Shown one piece after another: positions 8,242-17,828 of a stretch of 38,940 nucleotides of DNA. The DNA is from Actinomycetes bacterium. GTDB lineage: Bacteria; Actinomycetota; Acidimicrobiia; Acidimicrobiales; Bog-793. A program made the translations under genes and the position numbers. The stretch lies in NCBI GenBank assembly GCA_021809425.1, contig JAKBAA010000029.1, positions 1-38,940 on the forward strand, read 5' to 3'. Position 1 is the stretch's first letter. Every line of letters starts with the position of its first letter. The notes beneath the pieces are model-generated. The model was not told where the DNA came from. It worked only from the letters and a program-made list of their open reading frames with translations, and did no database searches.

Positions 8242-9113
8242 GTGGCGAACACCTCGGCGCTGCACCGCCGTGCCGGTGAGCTCGCGCGGCATCCCTACTC
8301 CCTCGAGCTGACGCCCGAGGAGGCGGGCTGGCGCTACTCGTCCTTGCGCATCGCCACCCTCGCCCCCGGCGAGCTGCTCGAGCTCGAGACGGGCGACGAG
8401 GAGTGGCTCGTCGTGCCGCTCGCCGGAGGCGCCGAGCTGCGCGTCGGCGCGGACGCCGTCACCCTGGACGGCCGCCGGGACGTCTTCTCCGGGCCGAGCG
8501 ACGTCTGCTACGTGCCGCCCGGCCGCTCCCTCCGGCTCGGGAGCACCGGCGGCGGGCGCTTCGCCCTCGCCGGCGCCCGCGCCGAAGGCGGGCTGCCCGT
8601 GGCCTACCGCCCGGCAGCCGAGATCGCCGTCGAGCTGCGCGGCGCCGGCTCCTGCTCTCGCCGGGTCGTCGGCTACGCCATGGGTGAGGCGCTCGCCGCG
8701 GGGCGCCTCCTCTGCTGCGAGGTCGTGACGCCTGCGGGCAACTGGTCGTCGTTCCCCCCGCACAAGCACGACGAGCAGACCGAAGGCGAGCGCGAGCTCG
8801 AGGAGATCTACTACTTCGAGATCGCTGCCGACGCCGCCGGGCGGCGCGGCGTGGCGTACCAGCGCCTCTACGGCACGCCCGAGCGCCCCGTCGAGCTCCT
8901 CGCCGAGGTCGGCCACGGCGACGTCGTCGTCGTCCCCCACGGCTACCACGGCCCGTCGATGGCCCTTCCGGGCTACGACCTCTACTACCTCAACGTGATG
9001 GCCGGTCCCGGCGAGCGCCGCTGGCTGGCGACCGACGACCCCGCCTACCACTGGGTCCGCTCGACCTGGGAGCACGAGGCGGTCGACCCGCGCTGCACCA
9101 CCGAGGCGGGGCG

Positions 9114-9117
<4 letters not shown>
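8242..9117 (+). CDS. iolB: 5-deoxy-glucuronate isomerase IolB
   Basis: A 291-residue bicupin enzyme that isomerises 5-deoxy-D-glucuronate to 2-deoxy-5-keto-D-gluconate, the step after IolD in inositol catabolism. The diagnostic NWSSFPPHKHD segment (residues 168-177) carries metal-binding His174 and His176; further conserved residues lie in ELEEIYYFE and VPHGYHGPS. Length fits the family (about 270-300). The GTG at 8242 has AAAGGAGCGG just upstream. Its TGA overlaps the iolD ATG (ATGA), so the two are coupled. The upstream region carries a near-palindromic candidate operator. Confidence 0.96.
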
Positions 9118-10984
<1,867 letters not shown>

Positions 10985-10988
<4 letters not shown>

Positions 10989-11719
10989 CCACGGCGCGCC
11001 TCGGGATGCGGCGGATCGACCACGCCATCGCCGGGCGCGCCTCCGCCAACGCCCAGCGCGTCCGCGCCTTCCTGCGCGACGTCGCCGGCCGCAACGGCCC
11101 CCAGCTCGTCTCGATCCTCGTCGCGCACGTCGAGTGCGCCGTCGAGGGCGTCACGTTCGCCGAGCACGTCGTCGCCCGCGCCGACCCCGCCGGTCAGGAG
11201 GTCGAGACCGCCATGCGGGCGATCGAGCGGCGCGGCGACGCCCTGCGCCGGCGGCTCGTCTCGGTGCTCAGCGAGACCCTCGTCACGCCGCTCGACCGCG
11301 AGGACCTCTTCCGGGTCTCCCGCTCGATCGACGACGTGCTCGACAACACGCGGGACTTCGTGCGCGAGTGGACCCTCTACGGCCCCGCCTCGGCACGCAA
11401 CCTCGGCGCCGTGCTGGCCACGCTGCGCGACGGGCTCGGCGCCCTCTCCGGTGCCGTCGGCGCCCTCGCCACCAGCCCTGATCGGGTCTCCGGGGCCCTC
11501 CTCGGGGCCAAGCAGCAGGCCGGGGAGATCCGTCGCCACTTCCAGCGCGAGGTGGCCGCCCTGTTCCACGACCCGGTCGACGTCGAGCTGCTCAAGCACC
11601 GTGAGCTGCTGCGCCGCCTCGACGTCGTCGGGCTGCGCTTCGGCGAGGCGGTCGACGTGCTCTTCGACGCCCTCGTCAAGCGTGGCGAGGGCTTCTTCGA
11701 GCAGCCCGACGAGCGCTGA
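10985..11719 (+). CDS. DUF47 / PhoU-like Pit accessory protein
   Basis: A 244-residue, mostly alpha-helical protein of the DUF47 family, cytoplasmic PhoU-like proteins usually encoded beside PiT transporters and thought to regulate them. The conserved helical segments are seen as ERRGDALRRRLVSVLSET, LDREDLFRVSRSIDDVLDNTRDFV and HDPVDVELLKHRELLRRLD. The GTG at 10985 overlaps the iolD stop (GTGA). It is separated from the PiT gene by iolB and iolD, an unusual arrangement that ties transporter control to inositol catabolism. Function in this setting is inferred. Confidence 0.82.
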
Positions 11720-11740
11720 GCCGCCCGCCCAGCCCTCGGG

Positions 11741-11830
11741 CCCTCGGCGAGGTCGGGCGCCGCGGTCGGGCGCTCGGCGAGGTCGGGCGCCGCGGTCGGG
11801 CCCTCGGCGAGGTCGGGCGCCGCGGTCAGG
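11741..11830. repeat. Three tandem copies of a 30-base repeat
   Basis: Exactly three 30-base units at 11741-11770, 11771-11800 and 11801-11830. Unit 2 differs from unit 1 at one base, and unit 3 at one other base, the change that creates the TGA stop of iolG. They lie between the convergent DUF47 and iolG genes. The unit is a multiple of three and would encode PTAAPDLAEG-like decapeptides on the minus strand, but downstream of the iolG stop and in another frame. Confidence 0.85.
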
Positions 11831-12839
11831 CGTCGAGCTCGGCCACGGCGACGGGCCGGTGCTCCTCGAGCGAGCGCTGGGCGGCGAGGGCGAGGACGAG
11901 CGCGGCGCGCCCGTCGGCGCCCGTCGTCGGCGGCACCGCCGTGTCCGCCAGGGCCGTCACGAAGGCCTCCCACTGGGCGAGGTAGGAGTGGCGGTAGCGC
12001 TCGATGAAGAAGTCGGACAGCACGCTGTGGCGCAGCCCGCTCGCGTCGGCCCGCATGCCGGTGTGCGGCAGCGGGTTCTCCGAGGCGGCCATGCCGAGCG
12101 GACCGAGCACCTCGACGCGCTGGTCGTAGCCGTAGGTCGCCTGGCGGCTGTTGTCGATCACCGTCAGGCACCCGTTGGCGTGCACCAGGGTCACCACGGC
12201 GGTGTCGATGTCGCCCAGCTCGACCAGCTCGGGGACGAGCCGGACGGCGCCGCGCGCGTACACCTCGGTGACCTCGGAGCCGACCACGTAGCGCGCCATG
12301 TCGAAGTCGTGGATCGTCATGTCGCGAAACAGCCCGCCGGAGCCCGCTGCGTAGCTGAGCGGTGGCGGCGCCGGGTCGCGGCTCGTGATGCGAGCCAGGC
12401 TCGGCTCGCCGAGCTCGCCGGCCGAGACGGCGTCGCGCACCGACCGGTGGGCGGGGTCGAACCGCCGGTTGAAGCCGACCATGAGCGGCACGCCTGCCCG
12501 GGCGACGGCCGCCAGGGCGCGGTCGACCTCGCCGAGGTCGAGCGAGATCGGCTTCTCGCAGAAGATCGCCTTGCCCGCCGCCGCTGCCGCCTCGATCAGG
12601 GCGGGGTGGGTCTCCGTGGGGGTGCAGATCGCCACGGCGTCGACCCGCTCGTCGGCGATCAGGTCGCCGGCCGGCGCCGCTGCGACACCGTGCGCTGCGG
12701 CACAGCGCTCTGCCAGGGCGTCGGCCGTGTCGGCCACGCCGGCGAGGCGCGCCCCGGGAACGGCACCGGACAGCAGGGCGGCATGCATCGAGCCGATCCG
12801 GCCGGCACCGAGGACGGCGACCGCCAGACGTGCTTCCAT
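11826..12839 (-). CDS. iolG: Inositol 2-dehydrogenase-like IolG (copy 1)
   Basis: A 337-residue NAD(P)-dependent oxidoreductase of the Gfo/Idh/MocA family that oxidises myo-inositol to 2-keto-inositol. The Rossmann motif GAGRIG is at residues 11-16, EKPIS at 95-99, and the catalytic pair Asp173 and His177 lie in FRDMTIHDFDMARY, matching the Asp-xxx-His pair of Bacillus IolG. Length fits. It is the last gene of the iolC operon, 9 bases after iolE; its stop lies inside the third unit of a tandem repeat. A second paralogue sits two genes upstream, so one copy may act on scyllo- or chiro-inositol or another cyclitol. Confidence 0.88.
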   Translation of the reverse strand: MEARLAVAVLGAGRIGSMHAALLSGAVPGARLAGVADTADALAERCAAAHGVAAAPAGDLIADERVDAVAICTPTETHPALIEAAAAAGKAIFCEKPISLDLGEVDRALAAVARAGVPLMVGFNRRFDPAHRSVRDAVSAGELGEPSLARITSRDPAPPPLSYAAGSGGLFRDMTIHDFDMARYVVGSEVTEVYARGAVRLVPELVELGDIDTAVVTLVHANGCLTVIDNSRQATYGYDQRVEVLGPLGMAASENPLPHTGMRADASGLRHSVLSDFFIERYRHSYLAQWEAFVTALADTAVPPTTGADGRAALVLALAAQRSLEEHRPVAVAELDA

Positions 12840-12848
12840 CGTCCCTCC

Positions 12849-13754
12849 TCAGCGCGCCGCGCCCGACAGGGCGTGGCGCAGGTAGTCGATGCTTGCGGCG
12901 ACGTCGCTGCCGGGATCGCAGGCATCCTCGGTGCCCGGGTCGATCGTGGTGTCCTGCTCGAGCACGTACCAGCCGCGATAGCCCTGCCGCTCGAGCGCGC
13001 CGACGGTGGCGGCGACCGCCACGTCGCCGCCACCGAGCGGGCGGAACATGCCCTTCCTGGTCGCCTCGAGCAGGCTCACCTCGTGCGCCAGCACCGGACC
13101 GGCGGCCGACAGGTCGACGTCCTTCAGGTGCACCAGCGCCACGCGGGCGGCATGGGCCTCGGCGAAGGCGACCGGGTCCGTCCCCCCGATCGCGAGGTGG
13201 CCGGTGTCGAGGCAGATCCGCACCGACGAGCGCTCCATGACCACCTCGAGCTGGGCGGCACGCTCGACGAGCGTGCCGACGTGGGGATGGAGCACCTGGA
13301 CAAGTCCGTGCGCGGCACAGATCTCCTCGACGATGTCCAGCCCGGCGACGAAGGCCGCCCACCCTTGCTCGTCGAGGTCGCCCGGCTCGGACCAGCCGGC
13401 GTCGCGCACCGCCGCCGTCACGAAGTACGACGCGCCCGCCCCGGCGAGCAGGCTCGCCGCAGCCTCGCCGTCGCGCCGGAGCGCCTCGCGGGCGCCGCCC
13501 TCCTGGAGGACGAGCGGGACGAAGCCGCCGACGAGGCCGAGCCCGTGCCCTGCGAGCAGGGCGCCGATCGCCGCCGGGTCGTCACCGAGGTAGCCGAGCG
13601 CCCCGAGCTCGCTCGCCTTCAGGCCGGCACCGGCCATCTCGGCGAGCACGCGCCCACGCGGCAGCATGACGCCCCAGCCGGGCACCTCGCAGACCCCCCA
13701 GGAGATCGGCGCCCCGGCGAGCCGGTCGAGCGCGCTGCCCGGTGGTGCTTCCAT
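12849..13754 (-). CDS. iolE: Inosose dehydratase IolE-like
   Basis: A TIM-barrel protein of the xylose-isomerase-like superfamily, about 301 residues. The N-terminal ISWGVCEVPGWG segment resembles the ITWG start of IolE. Barrel motifs with metal ligands are seen as QVLHPHVGTLVE, ICLDTGHLAIGG and ALVHLKDVD, followed by GMFRPLGGGDV. IolE dehydrates 2-keto-myo-inositol to the diketone used by IolD. I prefer the ATG at 13754, which overlaps the stop of the upstream dehydrogenase (TGATG) and follows a GGGGGA ribosome site; a GTG one codon earlier (13757) is equally possible. Inosose isomerase (IolI-like) is the main alternative. Confidence 0.85.
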   Translation of the reverse strand: MEAPPGSALDRLAGAPISWGVCEVPGWGVMLPRGRVLAEMAGAGLKASELGALGYLGDDPAAIGALLAGHGLGLVGGFVPLVLQEGGAREALRRDGEAAASLLAGAGASYFVTAAVRDAGWSEPGDLDEQGWAAFVAGLDIVEEICAAHGLVQVLHPHVGTLVERAAQLEVVMERSSVRICLDTGHLAIGGTDPVAFAEAHAARVALVHLKDVDLSAAGPVLAHEVSLLEATRKGMFRPLGGGDVAVAATVGALERQGYRGWYVLEQDTTIDPGTEDACDPGSDVAASIDYLRHALSGAAR

Positions 13755-14815
13755 CACGATCCCCCTTCAGGGCTGTCGGGCGGTGCCGGGCTACGGGGCG
13801 CCAGCGCCGCCGCCTCCTGCGGCGAGACGGCGTGGCCGAGCGCGTGCGCCGCCGAGGCGGCGAGCGCGACGTCGAACGCGGCGAGCGCCTCGCGCCCGCT
13901 GACCGGCGACGGGGCCCCGTCGCGCACCGCCTGGGCGAACGCCTCGAGCTCGGCCACGAACGCGGGGGCGTACCGGCGGTCGTACGAGGAGAGCAGCGGG
14001 CGCACCGCCTCGTTGTGGCGGCGCCACTCGGCAAGGAAAGCTGGGGGCATCTCGAGGCGGACCGTCGCCTTCGCCCCCATCAGCTCGGCCGAGCTCTCGT
14101 AGCCGTAGCCGGCGACCCGGCTGAGGTCGACCACACCGAGGGCGCCGTTCGCGAACTCGAGCGTCACGAGCGCCGTGTCGGCATCGCCGAGCGCCGCGAA
14201 GCCCGGGTCGCTCAGCGCCGTGCCGAGCGCGTGCACCCGCACCACGTCGCCGACGAGGAAGCGGGCCAGGTCGAAGTCGTGGATCCCCATGTCGACGAAG
14301 ATGCCGCCCGAGCTGGCGAGGAAGCCCATCGGTGGCGGCGACTGGTCGCGCTGCGAGATCCGCAGCAGGTACGGAGCGCCGAGCTCTCCGGCGCGCACCC
14401 GCCGCGCCGTGTCGGCGACGGTGGCGTCGAAACGGCGGTTGAACCCCACCTGCAACAGGACGCCTGCCGCCTCGAAGGCCTCGACGACCGCCACCGTGGC
14501 GGCGCGCTCGAGCGAGATCGGCTTCTCGCAGAAGGCCGGCACGCCCGCCGCCGCGGCGGCGAGCGCCACGCCGGCATGCGTCGGCGTCGGCGTGGCGATG
14601 ACGACCCCGTCCAGCCGCCCGTCCCCGAGCAGCGCCTCGAGGTCCGGCGCCACCTCCACCCCGTAGCGCTCCCCGGCGCCGGCGGCGAGCCCGGCGTCGG
14701 CGTCGAAGCAGGCGACGAGCGCCGCCGACGGGCAGGCGCCGGCCAGGTTCGCGGCGTGGACCGCCCCCATCCGGCCGAGGCCCACGATGCCGATCCGCGC
14801 CCGCCCGCTGCTCAT
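13754..14815 (-). CDS. IolG-like cyclitol dehydrogenase (copy 2)
   Basis: A 353-residue Gfo/Idh/MocA oxidoreductase, paralogous to the gene at 11826. The Rossmann motif GLGRMG is at residues 12-17, EKPIS at 97-101, and Asp175 with His179 in FVDMGIHDFDLARF form the catalytic pair. I chose the ATG at 14815 because the Rossmann strand starts seven residues later and GAGGGG lies just upstream. It is the third gene of the iolC operon and overlaps iolE. A second dehydrogenase beside iolG often serves a different stereoisomer; which copy uses myo-inositol cannot be told from motifs. Confidence 0.87.
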   Translation of the reverse strand: MSSGRARIGIVGLGRMGAVHAANLAGACPSAALVACFDADAGLAAGAGERYGVEVAPDLEALLGDGRLDGVVIATPTPTHAGVALAAAAAGVPAFCEKPISLERAATVAVVEAFEAAGVLLQVGFNRRFDATVADTARRVRAGELGAPYLLRISQRDQSPPPMGFLASSGGIFVDMGIHDFDLARFLVGDVVRVHALGTALSDPGFAALGDADTALVTLEFANGALGVVDLSRVAGYGYESSAELMGAKATVRLEMPPAFLAEWRRHNEAVRPLLSSYDRRYAPAFVAELEAFAQAVRDGAPSPVSGREALAAFDVALAASAAHALGHAVSPQEAAALAPRSPAPPDSPEGGS

Positions 14816-14885
14816 CGCGCCACCCCTCGGGCACCCTGCCGACCTTCGTGCCCGTCGCTGCCGTCCTGTGGAGACGCCACGATGG

Positions 14886-15770
14886 TCACCGTCGTCCGAG
14901 CGCCCGCGCCATCTCGTCGATCCCGCCGGCGACGTCGCCGTCGTCGGGGTACAGGAGCGCCCGGCCGGCAGCCAGCCCTCGCACGCCCGGAAGGCCCAGG
15001 GCGTTCGCCAGCGCCTCGCGGGTGTCGCCCTCGCGCGCACCGGGGTCGCCGCCGAGGACCAGCACGGGGAGCGTCGTGGCGGCCACCACGCGGCGCATGT
15101 CGGCCACGACCGGCAGCTTCAGCCAGGTGTAGGCGCTCGTCGCCCCTAGCGCCGCGCTGACCGAGACCGAGCGGATGACCATGTCGCTCGACAGGTCGTT
15201 CTCGACGCGCTGGCCGGACAGCCGCCGGGCCCAGAAGGGCTCGACCATCGCCATCAGCCGCTCGCCGGCGAGCCCCGTGATGGCCCGCCCGCACGCCTCG
15301 AGGGTCGCCACGCTCGCCGGGTCGTCCGGAGCGATGCGGCACAGCATCTTGCCCCCGTCGAGACCCATGTCGACGATCGTCTTCACGTCATAGGCCGTGA
15401 ACCGGTCGTCGAGCTCGAAGGACGTGTCGACGATGCCGCCGCGGTTCATCGACCCGATCGCGACCCGCCCGTCGAGCACGCCGAGGAGGAGCAGGTCCTC
15501 CAAGATGTCGGGCGTCGCCAGGACGCCGTCGACGCCGGGGCGCTCCAGCGCCACGCAGAGCCGCTCGAGCAGGTCGTCGCGATCCGCCATCGCCATGGGG
15601 ACGGACCCCACGCCGAGCGCCCCCCGGCCGGGGTGGTCGGCGGCGACGATGAACACCTTGCCGTCGTCCCGCACGAGCGGCCGCCGCCGGCGCCGGCGGG
15701 CCGCCTCGGTGATCGCGTCCGGGTCGTGCAGGCGGAGCTCCCTCAGCTTCTCGGTCCGGCGCTCACCCAA
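14886..15770 (-). CDS. Cgl0158-family (beta/alpha)8-barrel aldolase
   Basis: About 294 residues, recognised from memory as the Cgl0158/DeoC-like class I aldolase family that accompanies iolC in actinobacterial inositol clusters. Visible landmarks are KVFIVAADHPGRGALGVG near residues 38-55, DGGKMLCRI and a TWLKLPVV strand with a candidate Schiff-base lysine. It probably cleaves 2-deoxy-5-keto-gluconate 6-phosphate in place of IolJ. The frame has no ATG or GTG near the expected N-terminus. I infer a TTG start at 15770, with GGCGGAG seven bases upstream, overlapping the iolC stop by eight bases. A 70-base gap follows before the next gene. Confidence 0.78.
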   Translation of the reverse strand: MGERRTEKLRELRLHDPDAITEAARRRRRRPLVRDDGKVFIVAADHPGRGALGVGSVPMAMADRDDLLERLCVALERPGVDGVLATPDILEDLLLLGVLDGRVAIGSMNRGGIVDTSFELDDRFTAYDVKTIVDMGLDGGKMLCRIAPDDPASVATLEACGRAITGLAGERLMAMVEPFWARRLSGQRVENDLSSDMVIRSVSVSAALGATSAYTWLKLPVVADMRRVVAATTLPVLVLGGDPGAREGDTREALANALGLPGVRGLAAGRALLYPDDGDVAGGIDEMARALGRR

Positions 15771-16779
15771 GGGAGGTCTCCGCCAGCAGGGCCGCCACCT
15801 CGTCGGGCGTCGGCATCGCCGTCGAGCACTCGAGGCGCGAGGCCACGATCGCGCCCGCCGCATTGGCGAAGCCGAGGGTGCGCTCCAGCTCCCACCCCTC
15901 GAGCAGCCCGAGGCAGAGGGCGCCGCCGAAGGCGTCGCCGGCGCCGATGCCGTTCACCACCTCGACCGAGATCGGGGGCACCGCGACCCGCTCCCCGGCG
16001 CGGAACGCCGTGACGCCGGCAGGGCCGCCCTTCACCACCACGAGCTCGGCCCCGGTCGCCAGCAGGGCCTCCGCCGCACGGGTCGGGTCGTCCTCCCCCG
16101 TCGCCACGGCACACTCCTCCCGGTTGCCCACCACGACGGTGACCCGGCCGATCACCTCGGCGATCGCCGCGCGTGCCGCTGCCGGCGACTCCCAGAAGCT
16201 CGGCCGGTAGTCGAGGTCGAGCACGGTCGGGCCGCGCCGCGCCCGCATCGTCAGCGCCGCGGCGTGGGCGGACCGGCTCGGCTCGGCCGACAGCCCGGTG
16301 ACCGTGCACCAGAACAGGCGCGCCCCCGTGATCGCCGCAGCGTCCAGCTCGTCCGGCTCGATGACGAGGTCCGGTGCCTTGGGGAACCGGTAGAAGTAGA
16401 TCGGGAAGTCGTCCGGCGGGAACAGCTCGCAGAAGGTGACCGGCGTCGGCAGCCCCGGGACGGCGCGCACGAAGCGGTCGTCCACCCCCAGCTCGCGTAT
16501 CGTGCGGCGCACGTAGCGGCCGAAAGGATCCTCCCCGACACGGGTGATGATCGCCGCCCGCAGGCCGAGACGCCTTGCGGCGATGCTGACATTGGTGGCG
16601 CTGCCGCCGACGAACTTCTGGAACGTCGTCACGTCCTCCAGGCTTCCGGCCTGCAACGGGTAGACGTCGACCCCGACGCGCCCCATCGCCAGGACGTCGA
16701 ACGGCGCGCCCGGTGCCGAGTCGACCCCGCCGGTCATGTCCGCCGCCGCGCTCTGCCGCTCGTGCCCACCGCTTCCCAC
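15763..16779 (-). CDS. iolC: 5-dehydro-2-deoxygluconokinase IolC
   Basis: A 338-residue PfkB-family sugar kinase that phosphorylates 2-deoxy-5-keto-D-gluconate. The IolC-typical MGRVGVDVYPLQ strand is at residues 32-43, PfkB signature 1 (GGSATNVSIAARRLG) at 58-72, and signature 2 NGIGAGDAFGG with catalytic Asp282 near 276-286. An ATG at 16737 would remove 14 N-terminal residues and is also possible. It is the first gene of the operon iolC-aldolase-dehydrogenase-iolE-iolG. A well-spaced promoter and candidate operator lie just upstream, next to the GntR gene. Confidence 0.93.
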   Translation of the reverse strand: MGSGGHERQSAAADMTGGVDSAPGAPFDVLAMGRVGVDVYPLQAGSLEDVTTFQKFVGGSATNVSIAARRLGLRAAIITRVGEDPFGRYVRRTIRELGVDDRFVRAVPGLPTPVTFCELFPPDDFPIYFYRFPKAPDLVIEPDELDAAAITGARLFWCTVTGLSAEPSRSAHAAALTMRARRGPTVLDLDYRPSFWESPAAARAAIAEVIGRVTVVVGNREECAVATGEDDPTRAAEALLATGAELVVVKGGPAGVTAFRAGERVAVPPISVEVVNGIGAGDAFGGALCLGLLEGWELERTLGFANAAGAIVASRLECSTAMPTPDEVAALLAETSLG

Positions 16780-16807
16780 CCGTCGTCCCCGTGCCGGTCA
16801 GCGGCTC

Positions 16808-16856
16808 ACGCTACGCGCCAGCGTCAATGACGTCAATATGCCCGAATGTCATTACA
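16808..16856 (-). promoter_or_regulatory. iolC operon promoter with operator elements
   Basis: Read on the minus strand: TTGACG (16836-16831) as -35, exactly 17 bases, then TAGCGT (16813-16808) as -10. The palindrome TGACGTCA (16828-16835) overlaps the -35. TGTCATTACA (16847-16856), a 9/10 match to TGTCATGACA, ends ten bases upstream of the -35. This is the clearest promoter in the window. Confidence 0.65.
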
Positions 16857-16883
16857 CGATGCGGGCGCCGGAGCCCCCGCCGG

Positions 16884-17630
16884 CTAGGTCAGCAGGAGGC
16901 TGATCTCGAAGGAGTACCGGCTCGCGAGGTAGGTGTGGCGGCCGAGCTCCACGATCTGGCCCGAGGCGTCGGCGGCGACGCGCACCATCGTCAGCACGGT
17001 GGCGCTGCGGCCCACCCGCAGCAGCCGTGCCTCGCGGGCCGTCACCGTACGGGCGGCGATCGTCTCGTCGGCGCTCTGCGGGCGGATCCCCCGCTCCCGG
17101 AAGAGGTCGTAGAGGCCGTGGGCCTCGAGCGCCGCCTTGTCGATCGGTGCCCCGAGCAGCGCCACCGGGACAGTGTTCGTCATCAGCGCCAGCGGCGCTC
17201 CCTCGGCGTAGCGGAGCCGCTCGATCTGGAGCACGGCGTCGCCGGGCGCCACGCCCAGCTCCTCGGCGCGCGCGGCGTCCGCGGGTTGCTCCTCCAGGTT
17301 GAGCACCTCGGTCTCCGGGCGGCGCCCGGCGCGCGCCAGGTCGTCGTGGAGGCTCGTCAGTGCGACGAGACGCTTGATCCGGCGGGCGGCCACGATCGTG
17401 CCGACGCCGCGGCGGCGCACGACCAGGTCCTTCTGGACGAGGGCCTGGATCGCCTGGCGCACCGTCGGACGGCTGACCCCGAGACGCCCGGAGATCTCGA
17501 TCTCGTTCTCGAGGCGGTCACCCGGCGCGAGCCGGCCCGACTCGATGGCGACACGGAACAGCTCGGCAATCTGGAACCAGAGCGGGACGGGGCTCTCGCG
17601 ATCGAGTCGCTGACCCTCAAGCTCGAACAC
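16884..17630 (-). CDS. GntR/HutC-family transcriptional regulator
   Basis: A 248-residue regulator. The N-terminal winged helix-turn-helix spans about residues 14-80, with the GntR signature GRLGVSRPTVRQAIQALVQ and GVGTIV wing. A UTRA ligand-binding domain spans about 95-240 and ends in HTYLASRYSFEISLLL, typical of the HutC subfamily, which senses small metabolites such as sugars or sugar phosphates. The GTG start at 17630 has AGGAGG six bases upstream. It sits between the iolC operon and the maturase gene, so it most likely senses an inositol-pathway intermediate and controls this island and itself (inference). Confidence 0.92.
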   Translation of the reverse strand: MFELEGQRLDRESPVPLWFQIAELFRVAIESGRLAPGDRLENEIEISGRLGVSRPTVRQAIQALVQKDLVVRRRGVGTIVAARRIKRLVALTSLHDDLARAGRRPETEVLNLEEQPADAARAEELGVAPGDAVLQIERLRYAEGAPLALMTNTVPVALLGAPIDKAALEAHGLYDLFRERGIRPQSADETIAARTVTAREARLLRVGRSATVLTMVRVAADASGQIVELGRHTYLASRYSFEISLLLT

Positions 17631-17695
17631 CCTGCCTCCTCTGCCCCCGTGTCCGGACCCGGTCGACGGCTGGGGTGCGCTCCTCCTGATGACCA

Positions 17696-17711
17696 GACAA
17701 TTGTCAGCCTA
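17696..17711 (-). promoter_or_regulatory. GntR gene promoter and likely autoregulatory operator
   Basis: On the minus strand TAGGCT (17711-17706) is a plausible -10. The perfect 10-base palindrome GACAATTGTC (17705-17696) follows directly and would cover the transcription start, a classic repressor site. A GTCAT core (17692-17688) lies just beyond. No good -35 is visible. The stretch 17760-17828 is low-complexity CGGCG sequence with no gene. Confidence 0.45.
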
Positions 17712-17828
17712 CCGCGCTGGCCTGCGGAAAGGCACGGGGTGCCGGCGCCGTCCCGCCCGCGCACCGCCCGGCGGGCTCGGCGCGTCGGCGGTGGGCGCGT
17801 CGGCGCTCGGCGGCTCGGCGGCTCGGCG

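Noticed and set aside
11377-13362. A long minus-strand frame containing PTAAPDLAEG decapeptide repeats
   Set aside because: It is the wrong frame of iolG and iolE; the decapeptides merely translate the 30-base intergenic repeat.
17760-17828. Repeated CGGCG-rich sequence between the GntR and maturase genes
   Set aside because: Simple low-complexity DNA without a regular unit, hairpin or CRISPR-like spacing.
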